A stretch of DNA of 64,000 nt from contig NC_050104.1 of NCBI RefSeq assembly GCF_902167145.1, forward strand, positions 102,187,849-102,251,848. The letters are read 5' to 3'. The translations under genes were made by a program, and so were the position numbers. Under the pieces are notes generated by a model. That model searched no databases. It saw only the letters and a list, made by a program, of their open reading frames with translations, and was not told the origin of the DNA. Source of the DNA: Zea mays. Taxonomy: Eukaryota > Streptophyta > Magnoliopsida > Poales > Poaceae. Positions 30,807 through 39,911 of this stretch are shown in pieces (positions within the stretch are counted from its first letter, which is position 1; each line of letters opens with the position of its first letter).

Positions 30807-32324
30807 ATGCCGCCGAAGAAGGCTCCAGCACCAGGGGCTGGCACGCTGCAGCCGCTGGACCCCAATCAAGATGTCCTTTCTCTCAGAGAGGCACGAAGCC
30901 AGAAGAGGAAGGCTACCAGTCCAACACATCCGGAGGATGATCTAGATCAGGAAATTCAGAATCTGGAAATCCTTCAGCAACAGGTTCAACGCAGGAAGGA
31001 GAAGATGGCCAGGCTAGCTGAACTGCAGAGGCAGATAGATGAAGCCTCTGAAGAAGTTCGTCATCTTGCTCAGGATGAGCAACTCCGAAGGCCTCAGCAT
31101 CAAGACCTTCATCAGGAGGGCTTTCACAACGAAGATGACTGGTATGACAATTTCCATCATGGGAATTTTGTTTTTGATGATGCTTCTCCCTTGTCCGCTG
31201 AGTTGCAGGCTACGCCTTGGCCTCCGTCCTACAAGCCGCCTCAGCTCCCCGTATTTGATGGCCATTCTGATCCGAAGCAGTTTTTGATGAGCTACGAAGC
31301 AACAGTGTCTTCGTACGGTGGCAATGCTTCAGTCATGGCCAAATCTTTCGTTATGGCTGTCAGAAGTGTTGCTCAAACCTGGTATTCCTCCCTTCGACCA
31401 GGAACGATCACTTCATGGCAGAAGCTGAAGGACTTGTTGTTAACCAGCTTTCAAGGATTTCAGACGAAGCCGGTCACTGCTCAGGCTCTGTTCCAGTGCA
31501 CTCAGGACCCCGAAGAATACCTTCAGGCATATGTCCGAAGGTTTTTGCGTTTGAGGGCACAGGCACCAACGGTGCCCAATGAAATTGTCATTGAGGCCAT
31601 GATCAAGGGGCTTCGGCCAGGTCCGTCAGCTCAGTACTTCGCCAGGAAGCCTCCTCAAACGCTAGAGAAGCTGCTCCAGAAGATGGATGAATATATTCGA
31701 GCTGACAATGATTTTCGCCAAAGAAGGGAGGAGGCCTTCAGATTTTCTGAGATGACCAGGGGCTTCGGAGGAAGATTCTATCCGAGGCATGTCAGATCAA
31801 TTCATAACTCCAATCAAAATGATGATAAAGGGAGCCAGCAGCAAAGGCCACAGTACTCCTCACAGGCTTCGGGGCAACAGCAAAGCTCCTTCCGACCACC
31901 AGCTCCAAGAGGCAGAGGCGCCAGGGGCTTCGGAGGAAGATTTGGCGATCAACCAAGAAGAATCTTTTGCTTATTCTGTGGGGAGAACAAAGGCCATACT
32001 ACCAGGATGTGCCATGTTACTATACAGAAGCAAAAGGAAATAGCTGAAGCAGCAGCACAACAAGCCCAGCCGAAGCAGGTCATGCATACAGCTTCGTATC
32101 ATTCGCCCTACATCCCAGAATATGTGGGCAATCATCCTGTAGTCTCTGCTGCTTCGGCAAGCCAGCCTTCAGCCTCCTGGCAACAGCCTCCGCCTCCACC
32201 TCCGTTGCAACAAGGTCAGCAGCCAGAAGGGAGCCAATATGCTCCACATCAAAGGGACTTCAGAGAACAGTCCGAAGCTCGCACGGTCAACAGCACCGTG
32301 CCAGAATCAAAGCACATCTATTGA
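30807..32324 (+). CDS. gag: Gag polyprotein of the Zeon-like element
   Basis: Intact 505-residue frame. I take the first ATG (30807, MPPKKAPAPGAG); the frame is open 13 codons further upstream but without ATG. Residues about 30-100 form an amphipathic coiled coil (EIQNLEILQQQVQRRKEKMA). Residues about 150-300 are the retrotransposon Gag domain (QLPVFDGHSDPKQFLMSYE, SVAQTWYSSLRPGTI, EEYLQAYVRRFLRLRAQAP). A zinc knuckle follows (CLFCGENKGHTTRMC, with five residues between second Cys and His). The C-terminal 100 residues are Gln/Pro-rich. No pol frame follows. Gag should form the virus-like particle and bind element RNA; enzymes must come from elsewhere. Confidence 0.93.
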   Translation: MPPKKAPAPGAGTLQPLDPNQDVLSLREARSQKRKATSPTHPEDDLDQEIQNLEILQQQVQRRKEKMARLAELQRQIDEASEEVRHLAQDEQLRRPQHQDLHQEGFHNEDDWYDNFHHGNFVFDDASPLSAELQATPWPPSYKPPQLPVFDGHSDPKQFLMSYEATVSSYGGNASVMAKSFVMAVRSVAQTWYSSLRPGTITSWQKLKDLLLTSFQGFQTKPVTAQALFQCTQDPEEYLQAYVRRFLRLRAQAPTVPNEIVIEAMIKGLRPGPSAQYFARKPPQTLEKLLQKMDEYIRADNDFRQRREEAFRFSEMTRGFGGRFYPRHVRSIHNSNQNDDKGSQQQRPQYSSQASGQQQSSFRPPAPRGRGARGFGGRFGDQPRRIFCLFCGENKGHTTRMCHVTIQKQKEIAEAAAQQAQPKQVMHTASYHSPYIPEYVGNHPVVSAASASQPSASWQQPPPPPPLQQGQQPEGSQYAPHQRDFREQSEARTVNSTVPESKHIY

Positions 32325-33584
32325 CAAATATCCTACCTTAATAGCAATCTTTTTCATTCAGTTTTATTCTCCGTAATAAAGGACATTGTTTTCATGTAAT
32401 TAGTTTCGTTGATTCCTACAAGAAAAATATGTTTTCTTCACAGGTTTGCGACAATAAAAAGGACCTTCGGACTATTGAAAATCCTTCGAAGCAACGAAAA
32501 GTCGTTCTAAGGAACGCAGAGTAAGTCTGGCGAAGTTACAAAAAGTCGTTCCGAAGGGAGCGCAGCGTAAGTTTTCTGCTCCAAAGTCGTTCCAAAAGGA
32601 ATGCAGAGCATACAGCGAAAAGTCAACGCTGATACCGCCTAAGTAAAAGGCGAAGAAGCTCCAAAGACGTTCCTAAGGGAATGCAGAGCTTATACCGCCT
32701 AAGTAAAAGGCGAAGAAGCTCCAAAGACGTTCCTAAGGGAATGCAGAGCTTATACCGCCTAAGTAAGAGGCGAAGAAGCTCCAAAGACGTTCCTAAGGGA
32801 ATGCAGAGCTTACAGCGAAGAATCAGTGCTGATACAAAAATATTGTGTGGGGATATGTGTGTATCTTTCGGAACAAATGTCATCTACATAGCATAACATC
32901 ATTACATCATTTTGCATAGCATAAGCATCATACATCATGTTGCATATGGCCCAAGAAGGGGACACGATATTGATCTTCGGAAGTATGATTTGCAAGAGTG
33001 AAAATCATGGTCCCAAGAAGGGGACACGATATTGATCTTCGGAAGTATGATTTGCAAGAGTGAAAATCATGGTCCCAAGAAGGGGACACGATATTGATCT
33101 TCGGAAGTATGATTTGCAAGAGTAAAAGCTTCGGAGAATCAATCTTCATCTTCGGAAGTATAGCTTCGGAGAATTTTTTCACGAAGTATGATATTCTTCA
33201 CGAAGCATGAAAAGAAGGGAAGGTGTTTTTTTTCGCCAAACTCAAAAACGGTACGTGTGTAAAGTTTCATGCATCGTAAAGAATTGAATAGCAAAAATAG
33301 ATATATTACATTCGGGGTTACAAAAATGTTACATTATATTACATTTCCGAAGTTTTTTACAAAAATGTTTAATCCTCTCTCAAAACGACTCCTGCAGCTT
33401 CATTCAGAAGCCGATTGACGACTTCGTCCATAATATCTTCGGCCATCTTTTTAATTTCGTCGTCCCCCTTCGGCTGAGGGCCCGAAGGCGCTTTAATCGG
33501 ATCTGAAGCAGGACACGACTACATTACTATTACAAATCGCAAACAGGTCTTAAAAGCCTAAAGATTACAACACGGTAGAAGCTA
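32325..33584 (+). repeat. Noncoding region with two tandem arrays (60 bp and 62 bp) in Zeon-like element
   Basis: No gene. A 60-bp unit (gcctaagtaaaaggcgaaga ... cctaagggaatgcagagctt) occurs three times from about 32637 to 32815. A 62-bp unit (cccaagaaggggacacgata ...) occurs three times from 32950, 33012 and 33074. Looser CGAAG-rich repeats surround both. The antisense gene ends just downstream, so this may also be its 3' untranslated region. Confidence 0.85.
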
Positions 33585-36568
33585 TTATTTAGTACCTAAT
33601 TGACCTTCGGGCTCTGTGCTCTTTTCAGCAGCCTTGGCCACTTCTCTAGCATCATGGATGCCCTTTTCACTTCTCTGAATAATTTCTCTTGCCATTTCTC
33701 GGCCACCGTTGTCCCAGATGTCGGTAAAAAATTTTCCCCCAACCGCGCTAGCTTCGGCTGAAGGATCTTTTATATCTTCAGTCGACAAGGTGGCTTCGGA
33801 CTGTGCTAAAATTTTCACATGTTCACAGCCCTTCTTCTCTAAAATAGTGGCAATCCCTCTGGCGCCAGAGAAGGCACATATATCTCCTCGGCTATTTAAA
33901 ATTTCTTCAAAGACTTCAGCTTCGTGGTCAATCCATTCAATGACACTTTCGGGATTGCCCCTCAGAAAATTTTCTTCACTTGAGAATGCGCCGACCTTGG
34001 CGAAGCTAGCCTTTAATTTTTTAGCACAGTCTATAGATTTATTGTAGCATCTCTTTTTGGATGAACGAAGCTCTTCAACAGTCACTTCTAGGTGATCTGC
34101 CCATTGATCGCTGAGTTCACGCTTTGTTTCTTCAAGTATACGTTCCTCTGTGGCTCTGGCCAGTTGTTTCCGAAGGTCTTCAATTTCGCGTTTCTGAGCT
34201 TCAGCCTGACTTTTGAAAGCAGCTTCGTCCTCCTTTATTTTATCTATCAATGAGTGTAATATTTTGTCTTTTTCGAGACCTTCGTTCCTCAGTTCAATCA
34301 CTTCGGAACGAAGGTTGCTCAGGGCTATAGTACACCCTTCGTCTTCAGTATCTTTCTGGGCTCTGAGAGCATTGCTAAGAATCAAGCCCTGCAAAAAGGA
34401 ATATGTGTGTGTGTCAGAGGGTTTAAATGAACGGAAAAATACAAGGATTTCATTTATCATACCTTTAAACTGTTATAAGCTAGGCTGTCAGCCAGATCGT
34501 TTTTTGATAGCACCGAAAGTCCGTCTTCTAAAGTTGGGAATCCGAAGCTTCTGCCTATCTCCCGACAGACAGAAATTTCCTTGTTGTCGGGAAGACAGTA
34601 CAAGAAGTCTTCTTCTCCACTGCCATTAAATATTAATGCTCCCTTCGGATATTTCAGTTTTTGGGCATAATGCTGGGCCTCTTGTTCTTCTTTTTCTGAT
34701 AATTTTTTCCCCGAAGCATGACGAAAAATATAATCACGAATCTTGGGGGATGCTTCGGGGGCAACAACACTAGATTCTTCAATAGTTGGCTTTGTTATTT
34801 TCTCTGTCTCACTTTCCAAAGTTTTTGCGGGCTCTGAGGGTCCAGCTTCGGCTGAAATCTCTTGATCTGGAGCTGTAGAACCAGAGATTTCAGCTTTTGT
34901 TTCAGGAGTAACAGCAGCTTTCTTCGGAGGTGTGCTCGAAGATTTGATCGTTTCCAATACGTCTAGCACATTAGCCATTCTCTTTCTCTTCGGAGTTACA
35001 GCTGGCACTTTTTCATTTTTTGCTGTCCCGATGATTGCTGTAGGACTCAAAACTTCTGATGTTTTGAAGCCCTCAGTTGCTTCTCTTACTTTCTCAATTT
35101 TTTCTGTGAGCGGCGCTTCGGTTTTTTCTTTTGTTTCTGACAACAAAATGTTTGATTGTTCTGATTCTATCTTTGGTGGCACTTCGGCCGTTTCTGCGAT
35201 CTCTGGCAACAAGGCCGGCTCGATTAGTTTCTCAGCTTCGGTGGCTGAAGAAGTTTTCCCGGTAAACTCTGGCACCGAAGCTGCTTCAATATGGCGTGGT
35301 CGGTGTGTGAAGACCTTCAACCTTTTTCCTTTTGGTTCTGGCTCGCTAGGAGCGGTTCCAGCTTCTTCTTTTTCAGAGGTTATGTTTTTCCTTTTTTGCC
35401 TTCGGATGGGATAACAATAATCAGGGTAGAAGAACCCGATTGCATCAAACACTCGGTTCAGTCTCTTCTTTTTTCGGCCTCCGAAGGCTGCTGATAGTGC
35501 AGTATTTTCAGCCTTCGAGAATGCCCCAAGTAATTCATCACTTAATATTTCAATGCTTCTCAGCCAGTCATCATCAGGTTCAATAAATTTATCTGCATAT
35601 TTGAATGTGTATTTTAATCTGACTAGTCCGCCTTCGTCGGACTCTTTGATGGTTTCTTCCGGCATTTCCCACTTTTCTGCAAGTGGCCATATCCTGAAGG
35701 CAATGTGCTCCTGAACCAAGTCCCTTGTCCCAATGAAGGAGCAGACTGCGCTGAAGGCTCTTTGGCATTCTTCGGCTGCCTCATCCATTTCAACCTTCGG
35801 CCTTCGGAGTCCGAAGCGTTGCCAAATTGGGTACATAATAATACTTTGGACATTATTTTGCGCTGTTAGATCATTTTTCACATAAAACCATTCAGATGTC
35901 CAGGCTCCGGGCCACCTCTTCCGAAAGGTTGGCACAGGGTAGCTTGACCCGGAGCGGGCGCCGAAGCTGTAGCACCCAAAGTTGTTGTGGTATTGCTCCT
36001 TTCCCCAGGGCTTCGTCTCGTACAATAACTCGTGTATATTGCAGAAGCTTTTAGCGTTTGGTTCCAAACCTTGGCTTCTCGCAGCCCAGACAAAAATCCC
36101 CATTCTTATAATAGCTTCGGGAGTGAGTTGATGAAGGTAGATTTGGAATGTTTTCAGTACCTCAACAACAAAATTGTTCAGGGGGAATCGAAGCCCAGCT
36201 TTGAGGAGGCTTCGGAAAATTACAACTTCATCCTCTTCAGGGGTGGGAGAAGTCTTTTCCCCGGCATCAGCTCTCACAATAGATATGTCTCGGAAGTATC
36301 GCCCCCTCATATTGTCAATGTGACTCTGCTTGATGGTTGTTTTCCCAAAAACTGAGTGACTTGGTCGCCACGGTCGATCTTCGGCCTCTTCCCCACTACT
36401 TTCCACATCATAGCTGTCGCTGTCATCAGTATCTTCGGACAAACCTTCGAGAATCTCCTTCGTGATTTTCTCTGTATTAGTCTCTGCCATCGCTATCAGG
36501 AACCCCAGATTCTTCTCCTCCTCGAGACTTAGCTTCGTCTCAGCAGGGATCTTCTTGTCTTCAGACAT
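33585..36568 (-). CDS. Antisense two-exon gene of the Zeon-like element, intact, function unknown
   Basis: On the strand opposite to gag, exon 1 runs from ATG at 36568 to 34463 (702 codons) and exon 2 from 34388 to 33585 (267 codons plus stop), phase 0. The 74-bp intron has the borders AAAG|GTATGA and TTTTTGCAG|GG. The spliced frame is 969 residues without a stop. The N-terminus is acidic (GLSEDTDDSDSYDVESSGEE). Residues about 90-360 form a globular part (GLRFPLNNFVVEVLKTFQIY, RPWRPSHSVF upstream, AFRIWPLAEKWEMPEE) similar in style to the first exon of the antisense gene of element A. Then follow a long Ser/Thr/Glu-rich disordered region with basic patches (KRKRMANVLD) and a coiled coil in exon 2 (EAQKREIEDLRKQLARATEE). 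Role unknown; it would be transcribed against gag. Confidence 0.78.
34389..34462 (-). other. Intron of the Zeon-like antisense gene
   Basis: GT (34462-34461) to AG (34390-34389), 74 bp, with a CA-repeat before a pyrimidine-rich acceptor. Removing it joins two long open frames in phase; the unspliced frame runs only one codon past the border. Confidence 0.7.
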
Positions 36569-36713
36569 CTTCGGAAACACTAAAAATTTGTTCCCGAGGC
36601 CGAAGCTTCGAAATCAAAAAGACCGGCAAATCTCAATGAGCAAGAGCTAAAAATTTTTAGTGGGCCGAAGCAAAAGGCAAGCGTGTGTACCAAATGAATT
36701 CACGATGTGTTCT

Positions 36714-36721
36714 TATTTATA
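36714..36721 (-). promoter_or_regulatory. TATA box upstream of the Zeon-like antisense gene
   Basis: TATAAATA on the reverse strand, 146 bp before the antisense ATG and outside the 3' LTR. It suggests the antisense gene has its own promoter and does not depend on the LTR. Confidence 0.55.
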
Positions 36722-36874
36722 CGCCTAGGGCGTTGAAAGTTAAAAGGCCCCGCTTGTCAGTGAATGTTGCTATTCTAGCAAAGGGAAGGTGTTTTTTCGG
36801 ACCTTCGGCTCAAGGCCTTCGTCCATATCGCAATCTGAATTTATTATTTACAAATTAATATTGCGAGGGGCTAC

Positions 36875-37544
36875 TGTTGGGGGCCTTCGTCCTCCGAAGG
36901 TCCTCAAAAACATGATTTGACAATGTTTTCCAAGTGAATTATATGAACAGATATTTTCGGATTCAGAATTATAGATATGGAGCACGACCAGGACGAAGGC
37001 TGAGCCAGACGAAGGTCGGGGGCAGCCGAAGCTGTGCGCAGGGAAGCTTCGGCGCGATGGCAGAAGGGGGAACCGACTTAAAGATGAAAAGACTTCGGGG
37101 GCCTCGACAGATTTCCATAAGCCGTTAGCAAATGTAATGGGCATGGATGTAATTTTACGTGGGCTGCGTCCCGCGTCTATAAATAGATGAACAGTACTCC
37201 CGTACTGTTCACGCGGACCTTTCATTTGCCTTTGCGTCACGCCTGTACTTTTTTACCTTCTCCCAGGACCGAAGGTACATTTGTAATTTGAAATCATTTC
37301 TATTTTCCCATGTTAATAAAATAGAAATGATTCCATGATGATGCTTATATTATATTTCATGCTTTATATGAGTCTTTCGTTTTTACCCATTATATTCACG
37401 AAGGTATGTCTCTTATGACCTTCGTCCGAAACTCATTATTTCCCGAAGGGACATAATGCTTCGAAGGACGAAGGACTTTAACACTTAACACTTTTCATGT
37501 TGCCTTGTTCTTAACTCTTAGCATTTGAGAACAAGTCACCAACA
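36875..37544 (+). repeat. 3' LTR of the Zeon-like element
   Basis: Same 670-bp sequence as 30063-30732, with TATA box at 37178-37185 and hairpin at 37292-37332. Flanked by the TSD GCAAG. Confidence 0.93.
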
Positions 37545-37549
37545 GCAAG

Positions 37550-38099
37550 ATTAGACTAGATAAGGTCTAATTAATTTGGGTTAGATCATGGTTGTTATAC
37601 TGGGGTGAGAAAAGTAGTTAGGATAAGATAAGATAGGATCTTTTTAAGGTAATATGGATCCAAAAGATAGATCTATTTGTTTTGTTATATGATATATAAT
37701 CTATTTTTCTAAATATATTTTTATGCCTTTATGTATTTAGATGCAATTGTGGACATTATTCCACAACTCATTTCACTCAATCAAAGAACCAAATCACACA
37801 GGTAGCATAAGAACAAACATTCAAGCGTAAAGATACCTTCAAAAAAATAGTTTTGTTTTTTTGTTCCTAAGATTAGATCTCATAATCCTAAAGGTCACAT
37901 TGGTACAGGATTCCAAGGTGTGAAATCCTCATTTGGTTTTAAGAAAGAAACGGTAAGAGTAATTAGAGTAAAGCAACAATTGATGAGAAAACATTAAGAG
38001 AAGTTTAGAAAGAATCAGAGTAGCAAAGGTAAGTAGGTAAAGGTTGTCCAATTCTATCTAGGTTACGTCCTACAGTCAATATCCCTCTGATACCACTTC
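37550..38099 (-). other. Element C internal segment 1, right part, with primer site
   Basis: AT-rich and noncoding. It ends with 'tgataccacttc' (38088-38099) next to LTR2, which on the reverse strand is GAAGTGGTATCA, an initiator-tRNA-Met type primer site. Internal 2 repeats this arrangement at 47949-48197. Confidence 0.65.
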
Positions 38100-39175
38100 T
38101 GTCACACCCGGATTTTACGGGAACCCAAAACCCGGGTGTGAAATAATCACCAAGTGTGCTAGGATCAAGTCTTAATTAATTTATCCACTAGCTAGTTACC
38201 CGTGCTTTGCTATGGTTTTTACATATCATATAAATAGGTATTAAGATATTTATTCAAATATAATTATTGTTTATTTCTAAACGCTAAGGTACGTGTGGTC
38301 TGATGGTTAACACCAAATTTCTAGAGTTGGAGGTGTGGGTTCGAGTGCTCGCTCTGTACTTTTTTGCGCGGTGTGGTAGCTACGTGGGTGGGGTCGGATG
38401 CTGAGCAGGCGCAATAGCTGGCTTTGTGGGCGCTGGGATCCACAAGGCAGTAGCTGAGAGAGGGATAGGAGAACCAGTCAGAGAGCGTGGGGCGGGCCTA
38501 GAGTGTCAGCGTGTCCACAGGTCATTAGCTGAGAGAGGGACGGGAGAACCAGTCAAAGAACCAGTCGTGGGCGCAGCGTGGAGGGTGAAGTTGTGGTAGC
38601 ACCAAGTGACCACATTAGATTCTTAAAAGAGTAGTATAGATAAATAGGTATTGAGATATTTATTCAAATATAATTATTGTTTATTTATAAACACTAAGGT
38701 ATGTGTTGTCTGATGGTTACCCCTAAATGTTTGTAGCAAGGGGGTGTGGGTTCAAGTTCTCGTTTTGCACGGTGTGGTAGCGGAGGGTGAAACGTGGTAT
38801 CACCAGGTGCCCACATTAGGTTCTTAATAGATTAGTATAGATTTAAGCAAATGAAAATTAGTAGGAGTAATTCATGTAACATGTTTTACAATAATAATTA
38901 TTAAAGAAAAAATAATTCAAACACATAGCCACATTTTAGAAGTACAATAAAATAAATTTATAATCTTCACATATTTATTTAAAATGATATAATTTCTTAT
39001 GTAAAATCTATATTAAGAGATATTTTAACTTAATTCTTTTTTTAGAATAAATCTTTAACACAAAGGATAGTTCACATAAGAATCTTTTAGGTAATCTATT
39101 GTTTGAAAACACATTTATTTAAATGATGAAATGAGTTTTCCTAATTTATCCAGAATAGGATTTTGGAGTGTTACA
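38100..39175 (-). repeat. LTR2 of element C, internally rearranged
   Basis: Reverse-strand TGTAACACTCC (39175) to CCGGGTGTGACA (38100), 1076 bp, far shorter than LTR3. From about 38172 the expected LTR sequence (cacacatatgatgac, as in 60909) is replaced by an unrelated duplicated segment. It is flanked on both sides by element C internal sequence. Confidence 0.7.
38172..38850. repeat. Duplicated SINE-like or retroelement-tail segment inside LTR2
   Basis: Two related units share 'taaataggtattgagatatttattcaaata' style sequence and then a tRNA-like stretch: 'gtctgatggttaacacc' (A-box-like) followed by 'gtgggttcgagtgctcg' (B-box-like). First at about 38300-38350, again at about 38705-38760. Each unit ends with 'ttcttaa.agagtagtatagat'. 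A tRNA-derived SINE is possible but unproven. Confidence 0.4.
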
Positions 39176-39911
39176 AATTCTACCCCCTTAAAAATAATCT
39201 CGTCCTCGAGATTAGTAAGAAAGGGATGTAAAAAGCCTTATTTATTGTTTAGCTTTTAGTTTCTAATTAGTTTAAGAATAAGAAGTTTCATGTTAATTTG
39301 AAAGTGATAAGGAAAGCATGGGTATCTTCTATGCCTAGCCACTTTTTAGGCCATATGAGATTTGATTAGAGCAAGGATAGATGATGGTAAGAAGTACTGG
39401 GTAAGGAGAGACTTCATCCTGGTTGGTGGATCATGACTACTTTCGCAATCCAATTGACTCTTTTAACCTTTGTTGATGAGGTTAATCTCTTTCCTTCTTG
39501 GGTCTTGGTGTCTCCATCCGAGTTAGGAACATGTGGTTAAGACAGATTTGTAGGTGACAAGTAGGTAGAGCAGCTAGTTTAGTAGGTGCTATGAGTTAAA
39601 TGAGATTAGTCAGAATCTGGCTTGGTTGTTTGCTTCTAGATTGGTTGAATAGGTTATGTAACCTATTATGTAGGTCAAGTTGTTGTTCATGGCCGAGTTG
39701 GTATATGGCCCCAAATTTAGGTTAAAACAGGTTTATAGGAGTAGGGTCTAATCTTTTTCACCAGTATTAACTAACATGTTTGAGTAACCCACATTAGATT
39801 TGATTATATTAGATTAGATATGATCTAGATTAGATTGGTATGGCTAGTTTGGACTAGATAAGATCTTATTAATTTGGTTTAGATCCTGGTTGTTACTCTA
39901 TGATGGGATAA
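39176..39911 (-). other. Element C internal segment 2, left part, noncoding
   Basis: Begins with the polypurine tract (reverse of 'ctacccccttaaaaataatctcg') and repeats the order of internal 1 with only one copy of its duplicated unit. Ends at the TSD of the solo LTR (GATAA, 39907-39911). Confidence 0.65.

Larger units (their letters stand above)
30063..37544 (+). mobile_element. Zeon/cinful-like non-autonomous LTR retrotransposon, complete and young
   Basis: Two LTRs of 670 bp (30063-30732, 36875-37544) are identical as far as I can compare by eye. The TSD is GCAAG (30058-30062, 37545-37549). Inside are a primer site, an intact gag, noncoding tandem repeats, an antisense gene and a polypurine tract (gcgaggggctac, 36863-36874). 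There is no protease, RT, RNase H or integrase. Length, gag-only content and the LTR start (TGTTGGGGGCCTTCG) fit the maize Zeon-1/cinful group as I remember it. It must rely on enzymes of an autonomous partner. Identical LTRs mean a recent insertion. Confidence 0.9.
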
